64,000 bases of DNA from Nageia nagi (GCA_050084985.1 JBITNC010000001.1:106020001-106084000), one strand, 5' to 3'; positions 34,431-46,785 are shown, numbered from the stretch's first letter. Program-made: numbers and translations. Notes: generated by a model from the letters alone, not told the origin.

Positions 34431-34916
34431 TTTATTTATGTTTATCAACCATATTTTTATACAACAGGTAAATATGAGTATTGGGTTAGCATCTTTATGA
34501 TGACTTAAAGTGCACTATTGATCAATTTATGGAAGGCATTACTTGATTCATTTATCTTATGTTGATATAAATGTTTATATGATGCATATAATTGATCTAG
34601 TTTATAAGTTACTTGTAGCTTGTAGGTTTCTTCTTAAGAGTGCAAGCTACTTACTTTGAGCAAGATGGCTCATGGAGGCTCATCATGTAAACTTATTCAA
34701 TGATTGCTATGTAGAATAAAACTAATTGTAGTTAATTATTGTATTATAAACCATTTGTAAAATGCAAAACTAGTGAGGCTCAATATAAAATCTTGCTTAT
34801 TTATCAAAGATTTAAATGTTTATATCTTCAATTGTATCTCTATAGAGGAGAACTCTCTCCTAATCTCTCTTTCTTTTCTCATCTTTGCTCTACCCCAATA
34901 TTGCATTAAATATGAC

Positions 34917-35417
34917 TACTAGAATCTATAATGCATTATTGTAAGGTATATTCATCAAAATTTACTAATACTTAAAAGTATCCTTAGATACCTTTAAAGT
35001 ATTTGTGAATAAGATAATATAACTTTTTCTACACTCCATCTCATGAGCATGCCCATTAGGTAAAAGGGTGAAGCATGTCATGATACTATACATTTGTTAA
35101 AAGAATGATACAAGGGAGTATTATTCCCTATAAATAGAGGGCCTCCATTCTTTGTTATTCAATCAAGTTTGTAACAAATTTATGCTCTAGGATTGTTAGG
35201 AGAAGTGAGAAAGAGGACTTACAAATGAGTGTTCTTTGACTTTAAGAATATATTAGATTAACGTGGATGTAATCTCTTCCATGAGATGAATCACTTTACA
35301 TATGGTATTAACTTTATGAGATTGTCAATCTTGTGATGCTATGTTATTGATATTTGAGATATATTTCATGTGATCTTGGTAGAATAAGAGTTTAGTCATT
35401 TAGGCTTATTTCCATCA
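34917..35417 (+). repeat. 3' LTR of copia-2
   Basis: 501 bp from TACTAGAATCTATAATG (canonical TG lost) to TTATTTCCATCA, parallel to the 494-bp copia-1 LTR, including TATAAATAG at 35129-35137 followed by AGGGCCTCC. Confidence 0.85.
35129..35137 (+). promoter_or_regulatory. TATA box in copia-2 LTR
   Basis: TATAAATAG at the same relative position as in the copia-1 LTR. Confidence 0.75.
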
Positions 35418-35767
35418 TGTCCCACCTAATCCCCCCTCACCATAAGATCATTCATAATCTCATCAATAGTATCTATTGGGTTCACCTAACAATTCTTAAG
35501 TCCTCTCTCCTTAATGGAGTTAGTTAAGGATCTTAAACAATTCATGATCTCACTTAGACAAGATTGTTACTCTTAGATTGGCCATCTCAATGATTAGAAA
35601 TATAACCATAGCCACTAAGCTCAAGCTTGACTATTGTTATGATTAATAAAATCATTGAAGAACCTCATCATTTACACCAAGCTAGGTCTCATGTCCAATG
35701 TTGTAGGAGAATATTAATGATAGGAATACGAATTTAAGGATAACTCATGATTTGGTAAATCATGAAA
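35418..35767. other. short intergenic stretch, nothing recognised
   Basis: Contains CCCACCTAATCCCCCCTCACC and AT-rich sequence. It separates the copia-2 LTR from the start of duplication copy B. Confidence 0.5.
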
Positions 35768-36029
35768 TATATAAAATCATATTTTTTTTAATTTAACTTT
35801 TTCGTAAATTTTATTAATAATAAAAGTATTTTTACATGAAATTGTTGATATATAAATATATATATAGAGTTTCCTTATTGAAGATTATTACAAAACTACT
35901 ATTTTTGTCTCTAAGGAAATTATTATGTTTTATGATCCCATGATGTGATAGCTCTCTCGTCTTAGCAAGCTTTAGGTAGGTGACCTATCAGGAATGTGTG
36001 CTTATGGGTTGAAACATTTGGTGATATTT

Positions 36030-37470
36030 TTAAGTCCTTTTCTTGAGCAAGGAGGAGGTGTCAAACTTGGAATCATTGTTAACAAGATGGATCCATCATC
36101 ATATTTATTATGGTATCACCCCCTCTCCATGTTATCATTCTTATCATAACTTATTAAGGATATTGATAGAGTTTAAGGTGGATTTTTGGCCTTGTGAACC
36201 ATGGTTTTGTGAGGAGCTTGGACTATCCTCTTTTTCCCAACTTTTAGGGGAGCTTCTTGATATAAGGGAGTCAATTTGGTTGGAAAGTTCTATATGCTTT
36301 TATGATCTAAGCTAGATCAATCCCTATATCTCTAAAGGTTGTGGTGTGTCTCTATATTAATTTTGGGTGGTGGTTTATTTCTTTCCTTTTTATAGTGATG
36401 GGTTCTAATTCACTATTCTACCTAGAAACAAATCAATTAGTTGCAAATAAGGAGGTCCAAAAAAGTATGGAAAAGGGTGGATGGTCCTTTTTTTCCAACT
36501 TGGGGATTATATTAATTTTGATCTCTCTAAGAAAATGGATTTATCCTTAATTGAAGGAAATATTAGTATCTTTATATGTGAATTTTTACTAGGCGAGGCA
36601 CTCTTAAAGGATAGTTTTGGTTTTAAAGCTTTAGGGACAAAGATTTCTAGAGATAATCACTCCCTCTATGAAGAAGTCAAAAATTTCTTCAAGTAGGAGG
36701 GTATTGATCATTTATCTCTCTCCTACCCATATTAGTAGAAGGTTTACTAGGTTTTGATGGTGTATTTTACCCCTAATGCATATATGGATATAATTCAAAG
36801 CTTTCACCTAGCATTTCCAAGTATCTTCACCATGACAAAGTCTTAAATACGCTAAGATTTTATTTCTTAAATTCTTGCAAAGGACTTTTATTAGGTTTAT
36901 GCAAAGGTTGATCCCATTCATTAGAGATTATTTTACCCTTGACACTTTTTAATGGATTATAAATTACATTTTAAAAGTTAAATTTCATTTAGGTCATGGA
37001 AGTTTCCAGTATATTTATTGAACTTTCAACAAGTGTTGATAAATTAAGATGTGTTCTTAAAATCCTAATGATTTTAATGTGAGTTTAAGTAAAAAGAAGT
37101 TGAAATTTTCATTGGAGATTAATGTTCTTCACTTTGAAAACCAAGCTAGTGTTTGTAGATAATTTTAGTATGATTGGTCATTATTGTAATGGTTCAATAA
37201 AAAGCTATTGGATTTTGAAACTATTAGAAAATTCTAATTTGATAGGTCTACTAAGTAAATTGAGGATTGAGCTCTCTTTCACTTCTGAAAAGTTTGGTGG
37301 TCATTAATAATGTTTTGTAATGGAAATGATTTGTAAAACAAAGATTTTTCAAGTTGAAAAATTGAGATGAAAGACATATTCCATGATTTAGGATAGTAAC
37401 AATATTATAGTGATCTTTTGTTGGTTTGATAAGACTCTACAAGGTCTTCTTTTCCTTTGCACATCTTTAT
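36030..37470 (+). pseudogene. unknown degraded gene, copy B
   Basis: An open frame at 36043-36315 (90 residues) starts MSKEEVSNLESLLTRWIHHH and contains LLRILIEFKVDFWPCEPWF and ELGLSSFSQLLGEL. After stops, 36341-36550 (YLETNQLVANKEVQKSMEKG) passes by frameshift into 36481-36696 (FDLSKKMDLSLIEGN, ISRDNHSLYEEVKNFF). Copy A shows the same start with different breaks. I do not recognise the family. No targeting signal or catalytic box is seen. The sequence once coded for a protein of at least 200 residues. It lies upstream of, and in the same direction as, HMA gene B. Confidence 0.5.
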
Positions 37471-37985
37471 TTATTTTCCATGGTTGAAGATTGATTATGA
37501 CTTAATGATGAACTTAATGTTGAACCCTTAACTTTTATGATTTTTTATTTTTATTTATGATGTACATCATTCAAAAATTTTTATGTTAAATAAAAATTCT
37601 TTTAAAATCTCATACTTTATACATACATAAAAAGAAATTTTTATTCAAAGATGATTGTAATATTTATCAATGAGATCATAACATTTTTATAACAAAATAT
37701 GAATTCTTAAGTAACGTTCAAAGAATATAAAATAAACATTATTATATTTTATAAACTTGGAATGTTATTTAGATTTCATAACTGTATGAAAATGTTATGA
37801 TATCTGTAAATGAAGACTTGGTCTCCTTAAAAATATATAAATATGGATCTGGCTTGTTTGGCACTTGGTTATGGATGTGTTTGCATGTTTAATCTCTACC
37901 GTTGACCCGAAACCAATATTGGGCGCATCCTTAAGCAAATGGGTCAGTTCTCTAAAGTCTTTACAATCTTGTTTTCTACGCTACA
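37471..37985. other. spacer between the unknown relic and HMA gene B
   Basis: AT-rich. The part up to about 37740 matches copy A near 9250-9672; the rest is unique to copy B. A TATATAAATA word at 37834-37843 could be a core promoter, but a nearer candidate exists at 37993. A 66-residue open frame (37865-38065) ends just before the gene and may be leader sequence; no family was recognised. Confidence 0.4.
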
Positions 37986-37992
37986 AATTTCG

Positions 37993-38000
37993 TTATAAGT
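37993..38000 (+). promoter_or_regulatory. possible TATA box of HMA gene B
   Basis: TTATAAGTA lies about 90 bp before the start codon in DNA that is less AT-rich than its surroundings. This stretch is missing from copy A. Confidence 0.3.
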
Positions 38001-38084
38001 ACTTCCCCGAATCCAAATCCGATATAGAAAAAAGACTAGACAAGATAGCAGTCCGCCGGGCATAGCTTCAACAACTGTACCAAA

Positions 38085-38582
38085 ATGAAGGTATGGAGAA
38101 TTTGCTGCGCTCTAGGATTTGGAATATTTGTGCGGATGCAAGAGAATGAACTAATTGCTTTAAATGTGCAGAAGATGGTGTTGAAGATGTCGATCGAAAA
38201 CGAGAAAGCCAAGAGAAAAGCCCTCAAGGTGGTGGCCAAAGTGGAAGGTATTGCAGTAATTTCTTCCTTCCTTTCTTTCTTTCTTTCTGTGTAGTATGGA
38301 GTTATGGAAAGTGAGAAAGAGAGAAGTACTGCAGGGGTGAATTCTGTAGCGGTGGACATGCAAGAGAATAAGATCATCGTTGTTGGGAACGTAGACCCAG
38401 TCTGTCTCACAGCCAAGCTTAGAAAGCTTGGTTTCGTCGAGCTGCTAACAGTTGGCCCCGCCAAAAATGAGGAGAAAGAGAAAGAGGAAAAGAATCCGGA
38501 TACGGTTTATCATTACAACTACGGCCCTTATCCATACAGACTTGTTACAAACCATGATCCAACAGGCTGCACCATCTGCTGA
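38085..38582 (+). CDS. HMA-domain isoprenylated-type protein (HIPP-like), intact
   Basis: Three exons: 38085-38090 (ATGAAG), 38172-38247 and 38335-38582. The introns (81 and 87 bp) have GT...AG ends (GTATGG...GTGCAG, GTATTG...CTGCAG). The 330-nt reading frame gives 109 residues. A first exon of Met-Lys followed by an intron is, from memory, common in plant HIPP genes. The HMA fold is clear: MVLKMSIENEK (residues 4-14), RKALKVVAKVEG, VNSVAVDMQENKIIVVG, DPVCLTAKLRKLGF and VELLTVGPAK. The loop that normally has MxCxxC reads MSIENEK, so the metal-binding Cys pair is absent. A Lys/Glu linker and an aromatic YHYNYGPYPYR tail lead to a C-terminal CTIC, which fits a CaaX prenylation box, implying membrane attachment. 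HIPPs act in metal homeostasis and stress; Cys-less HMA members are more likely protein-binding. It is the only fully intact gene in the window. Confidence 0.85.
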
Positions 38583-38589
38583 ATAGATA

Positions 38590-39750
38590 GAAGGAGTTGC
38601 ATTTTATATTGTAATTTATAACTATTAAATAGTTGTAGTTATATAGTTTATGTGAAGAAAATATAAATTATATTAATGTTTACTGATGTATGGGAAGAAC
38701 AGTAGTTCATTATATAGCAAGTAAAATGTAATTATGATAGAAAAGGTGTATACCTAAATTTCACAATGCACTTGTAGAATTTCCATTCCTTAATTACAAC
38801 ATTTGAAGATATTATGTATTTTCAATTTTAGTTAATCAAACTTTTTTTTCATAATTAAATAATTTTAATTATTCATTTATGTTATTTAAATAATATATCC
38901 TTTATTCCAAGAAGTAGTTAATGATACGATTTATTTTTTGAATTTAGGATGAGGTTGCAAAGTCATAAAGGAAAATTGGAGAATAGCTTCTGCACTCCCA
39001 TGACTTTTTTTTTCGATAAGTGAAAAAACACGGCGAAATCAAAGGTTCGGCTTGCAAGTATTCTTTTCGTTATATTATTACATCGCCCTGTCAAAGAGCT
39101 CCATTAATGTGTTTGAATATAATGAGTAGTTGGAAAAATGATCATTGTTAAATTACATTTAGTTAGCATTAAAAAAAGAAGTCTAAGCTAGTGTTTATCG
39201 GTTTTTTTTTTTTTTTTTGTAATCATAAATATCTATGTAATTCTTGAAAAAAAATTAAAAAAATATATATTTATATAATTTATATTAAATAAATAATGAT
39301 AATAATAATTAATTATAAAATATGATGAGATAAATTAAAAATTATTAAATTAATATTCAACAAACATTCACAAAAAATTATAGGATTTTTACTTTTAAAT
39401 TTAATTGTTTGAAATATAATCGATATATGTTAAATGGATAAATATAGAACATTTTGGTTCTCCCCACCTCTCTTATTTATAGCTAGATTTAATTTATGAT
39501 GTATTTTGACATACTAAACTTAATCGTATTATGGCACGATGAGGGTAATCTATTAGTTGGATAGTGTTATTCATATTTTTAGTAATAATTTTATAACCAT
39601 TTGTATCAAATTATACAAAACAATTCCTCTTATGGCAACTAAAAGGTAATAACTTTTAAGGGCAATTTTAAATTTCCTTCTTAGATCCTTAAGAGGGTAG
39701 TTAAATTCACCCTCATAAAAAATCACCCTTAATTTATAAAAATGGTAAAA
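38590..39750. other. AT-rich downstream DNA of copy B, no gene seen
   Basis: Matches copy A 12705-15180 minus its extra stretches. It includes the GC-richer 38940-39130 block and a T run at 39203-39219. No supported open frame. Confidence 0.5.
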
Positions 39751-39935
39751 ACTTCCTTGCTAGACCTAAGAGGGTGGTTGCTAAAAGATGATGATTTTAT
39801 GGGCAATTTTAAACTACCTTTTTAGGGGTACAAGAGGGTGGGTTAGAACCACCCTCACAAAAAATCACCCTTAATTTACAATGGAAATAACAAATCACCC
39901 TACTAGACCTAATAGGGAGGTTTAGAACCTCCCTA
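39750..39935. repeat. hairpin-rich block, copy B
   Basis: The counterpart of 15180-15345: GGTGGGTTAGAACCACC and GGGAGGTTTAGAACCTCCC, CTAGACCTAAGAGGG repeats and TGGGCAATTTTAAACTACC. The palindromes survive in both copies, which may reflect recent shared origin rather than constraint. Confidence 0.55.
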
Positions 39936-40599
39936 AAAAATCAACCTTAAAAATAAAGTTTTAGATCCACATAATTGTAGGTGGAAACTAAAATGGGGGT
40001 AAGAAATAAAAAAATTATAAAGAGGGGAAGCAATTACTAGTTTCTCACTATGGTAACAAATAAATTGTTCCTTTTCTTCACCCTTGATATCTTGCAAAAT
40101 AAATCTCATATTAAGAATATATCCTAATGATTTCATTACCGGATATTATCTCTCCAACTCAACATAAATTTCATGTATTTTTGGATGTAAGATCTATCTC
40201 ACACAAAAAAAGTATGGACCTACTTATTAACCATAATCCAACTAAGTCCAAGTAGTTTTCATATTCCTCTATCTTTCATCATTTTTTTATATATTTTCAA
40301 TTTGATTCCACCTACCAAATAGCATAAATGCTTTAGATAATATAATTTACATAATTTGGGGGGTATGAATTTAAAATGAGTTCTATAAATGTTATCGACT
40401 TTCAATTATTTTGAGCGCTACAAGCGGATAATTTAATTTAAAAAATTTTAAATCTAGTATCCCAAGGTTTGGGAGAGTGAATGATTATATTTCAACCATG
40501 AGGAAGAGGCAAAATAATGGTACTGGTAGCAATAGAAAAAGGTATTTTGATGGATTATGCTTTTGTTGGCTTTCATTGCAATAGGTAAGTATTTTTATT

Positions 40600-40920
40600 A
40601 TTCATAAAATATCCTCCAATGATTGCATTGTATGAAACTCTATTTGCATCATGTATCTTATCAAAACATTATTGAGCCTTGTGAATTATTTCATTTTTTG
40701 CATACATATCTATTAGGATACTAACAACCATTATATTCAATGAAAAAAATTTACACTTTGATGGATGTATATGCCTTTTAGATCTCCAATGGTTCCACTT
40801 GTTAGAATAATGTTGGTAAATGTTGCATAGTTTATTTTTGCACTTGATATTTCAATCTTCTTAAAAAGTTTTAGGGCCTTTTTTACAAAATCCATCTAAT
40901 GTAAAGATTGTGATCATTAC
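40600..40920 (-). pseudogene. PPR relic cut by the Ty3/gypsy element
   Basis: Minus-strand PPR sequence parallel to copy A 16020-16325. It stops at GATCATTAC, where the retroelement enters, and resumes at 52507 with AATCCATGAAACTATAG, the expected continuation seen uninterrupted in copy A. Confidence 0.8.
40916..40920. repeat. target-site duplication ATTAC, left copy
   Basis: Identical ATTAC at 52502-52506. The uninterrupted copy A has ATTGC at this place (about 16325-16329). Confidence 0.9.
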
Positions 40921-41335
40921 TGATCTGAATTGGATCATGTCAGATTGATCTTTGCAAGAGCTATACTCATTCCAAAGGTATCTATGCTAGGAGATTGATA
41001 AAACACTAAAATTTGGGAGTGATTGGTGAAGAGAACCACTTTGTTAACAACCTAAGTATATTATTTTTAGAAGGCTAACAATCTTCATTTTGATGAGTCA
41101 GTAGTGGAATTTGAAGGGGCATCGATGGTTCATACAATTGAGTAGTTCAAGATCGTCAACTAGCATCTTGGAGAATTTTTCATGTCTATTTAAAGGCATG
41201 CTACACTCTTGATTCATAATCTTAGCTTAGGCATTTTTGGGGTTCTATGATTGAAAGATATGGAGGAAGACCAAGAGTCATTCCAATTTTTTTGTAGTTT
41301 TGAAGTTATTCTTCTTTTTGTAAGAGATTATAGTA

Positions 41336-41352
41336 GTGTTGTAAGAGATGTT
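41336..41352. repeat. LINE target-site duplication, left copy
   Basis: GTGTTGTAAGAGATGTT, 17 bp, identical to 46769-46785. Its length is typical of LINE target-primed insertion. Confidence 0.93.
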
Positions 41353-41537
41353 TTTTTTGGTAGTTAAAAAATTATCTATTAAAAAAGCTAGAAATGAGTA
41401 CAACAGGGAGCTTCAGATGCTGCCGTAAAAGCTAGAAACAAAAGGTCAAAGCCCATTATCGGGCATCACTACATGGAAGAAGAGGCTATGTGATCTATTC
41501 AGCAAGATAATTGGGACTCAGGGTCCTGCCAGCGCTG

Positions 41538-44500
41538 TTAACTATCAAGACTATCACCTTGCCTTTGTTTCCAAGCATTGTATAGGGGTTTCCAGAACCC
41601 AATTGCTTTTAGTTCCCTAGAGAGGTCTGCACCGTTAGAAGAATGACAATTCCATATGTTTGCGAGACTGGAGCCAATCTTATCCCAGATTGTTGAAGTC
41701 AGAAGTGCGACTTTGCGGAAGACTCGATTATTCCTTTCGAGCCAGAGATACCACATAATTGTTGGAGGGCCTGCATCCCAAATGATCATGGGGATATTAT
41801 CAGGACAAGGATGCTCCCAGCACTCAAGGAGCTCACCTACAGTAGTTGGCATAGCCCAATGGATGGAGAAAACTGAGAAGAAGTGGCTCCATATTTTGCT
41901 GGCATAGGAGTAGTACAAAAGAAGGTGCGGCCCTATTTTGAAGTAGTCTTCGTAGAGAGGATAGTGGAAATCCTCTGCCCACCCACGCTTACATAATTGG
42001 TCGCCTGTGAGGAACTTATCAAGAGTTGCCAGCCATAAAAAGAACTGCATTTTGGGCCACGCAAGGGATTTCCATATCTTTCTCCATATCTGATGAGGAA
42101 GATTAGAGGGCTTGGAAGTGGTGAAAGCTTTGTAGGTAGAGGAAACTGAGTAATGGCCTGATTGGGTTCGAGACCAAATTAACTGATCCTCACCATCCGA
42201 TTTAAGCTTGTAAAGGAGAAGTTATGATTCAAGGAGGTCTTTTTCACGTGTGAGGTGAGGAGGCACCCACTGCAAGGATTTCCACTATTTTACTTGGGAT
42301 CCATTAATGCTTGCCCAATGCCAATAATCCTTTACTTACTCACCCCAGCTGGTGCAAAGGAGTTGTTGTAGGTGTTGTAGAGTCCCACTTGCTGCTAGGG
42401 GAGAGTGCAAGAGCCAAGAGTCTTGCCAAAAGAGGACTTTATTTCCCACTCTAGGTTGCCATTTGAGACAGTTTACCACTTTCATTCTAACCTTGCGTAG
42501 CCCATTCCATAGCATGGAACCAACAGGGGTACTGTCTGCTGTAAAAATCCTCTCTTTTTCAAAAGATTCAAGGTATTTGGATCTAAGAGCTTTGGACCAT
42601 AGGGCTTGGGTGTCCTCATGGATGCACCAAATTAGCTTCCCTAAAAGTGCAGCATTCATGTTTTAGAGATTCCTTATTCCTAGGCCACCTTGCATTCGTG
42701 GAGTGCACACCTGATACCAAGCAACAAGGTGGGCTTTCATAGTATCAAAATTCCCCTGCCATAGGAAATTCCTCATAATCATTTCCATTTGGTCCAACAC
42801 CTTCCTCGGGATCCAAAATAAGCTCATCCAAAATATGGGCAAGGCACTCAAAATTGCTTTGATCTTGATCAGTCTTCCTGCAGCAGAAAGCCATTTGCTC
42901 TTCCAAGCAGCCATTTTGGAATGAAACTTGGTAACTACTGTCTCCCAAAAGTTCCCCACATCCCCTACTTGGAAGAGTGGAAGTCCTAGATACATGCTTA
43001 ATAATTTATCAATTTGCATGCCTGTATGACGGGCCATTAGATGGAGGAGCTTTGGTTGCATATTAATGCCATAAAGCTTGGATTTACCAACATTTACTAC
43101 TTGTCCAGAGGAAACCTCATACATTTTAAGCAAGCTTTTGATCTTGTGTATCTCCTAAATGGAAGGATAAGCCGCTATTAGAGTATCATCAACAAATTGA
43201 GAATGGGTCACCGGAGGGCACTGAGAGTTGATCTGGAGGCCTTTGATATGCTTATAAATCTACAGATTATGAATGCCTCTACCTAAGGCCTCTGCTACTA
43301 TGATGAACAAGTAAGGAGAGAGGGGGTCACCTTGTCTAAGTCCTCGGGAGCTGGTGAAGAATCCTTGAGCACTACCATTTATGAGAATAGAAAAAGAAGG
43401 GTTACCAATCAAAGTAGAGATCCATTGAATCCATCCTGCATCAAACCCAAACCTAACCATGATGCGCTCAAGGAATTGCCAGTTTACATGATTGAAGGCC
43501 TTCTTCATGTCAAGCTTGAGGAGGAGGCCTTTCTGATTACTTGAGGTTAGGGAGTGGATCAATTCATGTATCAGGATGGCACCATCCATCAGTTATCATC
43601 CATGGATAAAGGCTTTTTGCTCATCTAAGATTATGTGTTGGAGGACCTTCTTGAGATGGTTAGCTGCCACCTTAGATATGATTTTGTAGATAACATTGCA
43701 CAATGAGATGAGACGAAATGCGTCAATTGATTTTGCCTCTTCAAATTTTGGGATCAAAGGCAAGAAAGTGTGATTTAACCTTTTCAAGAGCTGCTTGGAT
43801 TCAAAAGATTATTTAACCACACCCACTATGTCATCTTTAAGTAGATGCCAAAAGTGTTGATAGAAGCCTGAGGGAAACCCATCAGGACCCAGAGCTGCAA
43901 AGCTTTTCATGCTAAATACTGCAAGTTCAACCTCTACGGTAGTAATTGGGGCTGTGAGAATTACGTTATGTTCAGATAAGATACAGGGAGGGATAAGATC
44001 TTCAAGATAAGCTTGGGATGTTTCCCTGTCCACCCGATCTTCATCCAGTAGGTTTTGAAAAAAGGAGATAATATGATCATCAAGTTCTTCCTGTGAGGAG
44101 AGAATTTGGCCCTCCGAGGTTCTCAGAGAGGTGATCCAGTTTATGGCCCTGTGGGATATCGTAGAGAGATGAAAGTACTTGGTGTTTTTGTCACCTTCCT
44201 TTAGCCACTGGATACGTGATTTCTATTTCCAGAAAATCTCTTCTTGAAGATAGACCTCATCCAGTTGCTTGAGGAGAGAGTGCTCCTTCTCCAGTAAAGA
44301 GTCATCACTTTCCACTTGAAGTCTAGTTTCCAGCAAATATATTTCCTGTTGGAGAACATGTTTTTTGTCAGAGAGTAGCCCAAATGATCTTTTATTCCAC
44401 TGTTTAATCTTGCCTTTGAGAGAGTTTAACTTGGAAGCAAAAATATACATTTGTGATCCATAGAAGTGAGTGTCCTCCCTCCACCATTGCTCCATAAGTT

Positions 44501-45278
44501 CTATAAATAGAGGAGCAGAGAGCCACATCCTTTCAAAATGAAAAGGTGAACCTCTTCTATTTCCTGCTACTTCGATTGAGAGAGCTATGGGCCAATGATC
44601 AGAACCAGGGAAAGGAAGAACCTCTACTTGGATGGGTATGCCCTGTTCTAGCCACTTGGAGTTGAGTAGAAAATGGTTAAGTTTCTCTAGTATTCTACAG
44701 TCCCCAGATTGTTTGTTAGTCCAAGTGAATTTGCCGGTTATGCAGAAGGGTTCAAAGAGGTGAGTGACTTCGATAAAGTTGTTAAAGTGATCAGAGCTAG
44801 CATCTTCAGGTGGGGAGCCTCCCTCTTTTTCTATCAGGCTTCTTATCACGTTGAAATCCCCTCTCATAATGCAGGGTAAGTGTCCATGGGTGAATAACCA
44901 ATTCGTAATTTGAATCCAACATGCCTGTTTCTGCTCAGCTACTTGAGGTCCATAGATGTTGATCAAAGAAAAGCTTAAGCCTGAGGAAAGCCATGTTACA
45001 GTGATAGCCATCCAAAATTTAGAAGAGTGGGAGATGGAGCATTCCATTAATGAATTGTCCCAAATGATCGCCAAGCCTCCAGATTGACCTACTGAGTCTT
45101 GTGCTAGACAGGAGCTTCTAGGCCAAACTTTTTTGCAAATTTTAGAAAAATCTACACCTAACATTTTTGTTTCCTGAAGTAAAAGAACTGACGGTTTAAC
45201 TTCGCCTACCATTGCTTTAACTTTTCTGATTTTCAATGGGTCATGGAGACCCCTAGTATTCCATGAGGAGACTAGCAT
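41538..45278 (-). pseudogene. LINE ORF2: endonuclease, reverse transcriptase, zinc-binding tail
   Basis: The frame opens at 45278 (MLVSSWNTRGLHD) with an endonuclease/exonuclease/phosphatase domain: SWNTRGL, LLQETKM, NIYGP, GDFNVI and GSDHWPI, carrying the catalytic Glu, Asp, Asn and His. The first nonsense codon is at about 44223 (expected Gln). The reverse transcriptase then shows [45 protein letters not shown] and [17 protein letters not shown]. The catalytic FVDDT is at about 43182-43196 and GDVGNFWETVV follows. The C-terminal part at 42050-41538 is zf-RVT-like (FFLWLATLDKFLTGDQL). ORF2 would nick the target and reverse-transcribe LINE RNA there. Two adjacent stops lie near 43592. Confidence 0.93.
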
Positions 45279-45879
45279 TGGGAAACCTTTGGTTTTTTGG
45301 ATCCCAAGATCCCATCAATCTGGGTCTGAGAGCCATCTTCTATGTTTTCTAATGTTTCCAAAAGCAACCTCTCTTGATTGGATCAACATCCTGGGCCTTT
45401 TTTCTTGAACGATCCTATGTTTGGGACCTTGAGTTGATTATTTGTTTGTCTGATGGGAGGACCTTTGAAGGCATTCTCCTGGAGCCCTTTACTTGCTGAG
45501 AGGTTAAGTGATTCTCTGGTCTTATGCACTGCATCTTGATTTGGATTATCCTCCATATTTAGATCCATATCCTATAGAATGTTATCCTGTTGAATCTTGG
45601 TTTCAGAGGTAGCCGCCAGATTAACTTGGTGGACTAGTGCTTCAGTTTCCAATTGAATGTTGGGGGTTTGTTGATCAGCCACATGCAAGGTGGGGACTAC
45701 CTCTCCTTGAGAGTTATCCAGCTCATGGAGGTTGAGATCATGCAAAACATTGAAAGAATTTTGATTTTTTGAATCAACTTGGGTTTGAGGAGTTGATTTT
45801 TTCTTACCCTGGTGAGGATGATGCTTCTACAATTGATAAGGCTCAGCAGGAGAAGAATCAGGTTATGGTAGTGGTTGAG

Positions 45880-46710
45880 GTGTTTATTGTACATGAGGGT
45901 AAGATCTGGCTAAGTGGCCATACTCTAAACATGCTCAGCATCTGAAGGGAAGATTCTCATAGTCTACTAGCTGGGACCAAGAGATGTCTTCCTCAGGAAG
46001 GTCAATCTGAACTATGGCAGGCAACAGTGAGTTGAGGTTTGCCTGAACGCAGATTCGGGCATAGCCGCATGCCTCACTTCTCTTGTCCTATCTGAGGCTC
46101 CTAAATAAATACCAATGGCTCCACCAATAGCTTCAAATACATCATCATTCCAGTGTTCTAGGGGTAAATCAGATAGCCTTACCCACACAGGTGCTGTTGA
46201 AGGGGACTCTTCCTCCGATTTAAAGCCAGTGTGCCAGTGCTTTATGTAGAGGCCAGCACGGCTACAAAACCATGGGCCCCCTTCAAAGGTGAAGTCCTTA
46301 TCCTATTCTGTGGTGAAGAGGGCAATGAAGTAACCATTGGATAGATGGGTGACAAAGACTTCACCTTTAAGACCCTCGTTGCTCTCTGGAGTCCATTGGT
46401 TGGTTACCCACTTTTCAACCATTACAGGGGTCAGTTTGGTACCCAAAAACTTATAGATTAATGTGCGTGACTCCAGCATTTGGATACCATCTCGAACCTT
46501 TGAACTTCTGACTGTGATGATTGGAGTTTCTGATGAGGCTTGGAAGTAGCCTTGATCATTTTTGCAGGGATCAAGCTTAAACCATCGGACACACCATAAC
46601 TGGGCATGATTTCCTTGCTTTATGGTCGTTGTTGGTAGTGGATTTCGAACAGCATCACGATAAGAAGGTTTTGAGGGGGAACTAGAAGTGCCCCCCGAGC
46701 TCATGTTCAT
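45880..46710 (-). pseudogene. LINE ORF1, RNA-binding gag-like protein
   Basis: Starts at 46710 (MNMSSGGTSSSPSKPSYRDA) and reads to a TAG at 46303. After it, in the same frame, come FTFEGGPWF and PVWVRLSDLPLEHW, the DUF4283-type signature of plant LINE ORF1 proteins. A 1-nt shift near 46090 leads to ARICVQANLNSLLPA and a CCHC knuckle near 45905-45950. The knuckle has a TGA between its first two Cys and Tyr for the last Cys. The protein would package LINE RNA. A Ser/Pro/Gln-rich tail runs on to about 45300 with further stops. Confidence 0.82.
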
Positions 46711-46768
46711 GGTGTTCTCAGTACAGTGATCAGGGTTTCTTCTATCTATGAGTATCTACTTACTAACC

Positions 46769-46785
46769 GTGTTGTAAGAGATGTT
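46769..46785. repeat. LINE target-site duplication, right copy
   Basis: GTGTTGTAAGAGATGTT, the same 17 bp as 41336-41352. Confidence 0.93.

Larger units (their letters stand above)
30640..35417 (+). mobile_element. Ty1/copia retrotransposon, heavily decayed (copia-2)
   Basis: Same family and orientation as copia-1: pol, the 3' region and LTR align by eye throughout. It retains gag, absent from copia-1 because of the window edge. Pol has many stops and frameshifts, in contrast to the single-frame copia-1. The 5' LTR is missing or unrecognisable and the polypurine tract is eroded (ATTAAATATGAC). It is clearly the older copy. Confidence 0.9.
41353..46768 (-). mobile_element. LINE (L1-type non-LTR retrotransposon), about full length
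   Basis: A 5.4-kb element on the minus strand with perfect 17-bp target duplications. Its 3' end is at the left, where the plus strand shows a T run (the A tail). ORF1 is at 46710-about 45880 and ORF2 at 45278-41538. It is far less AT-rich than its host element and surroundings. Both ORFs carry a few nonsense codons, so it is a recent but inactive copy. Confidence 0.95.

Noticed and set aside
41656-43544. Plus-strand open frames (83, 104 and 70 residues) inside the LINE
   Set aside because: They are antisense to well-supported LINE ORF2 domains.
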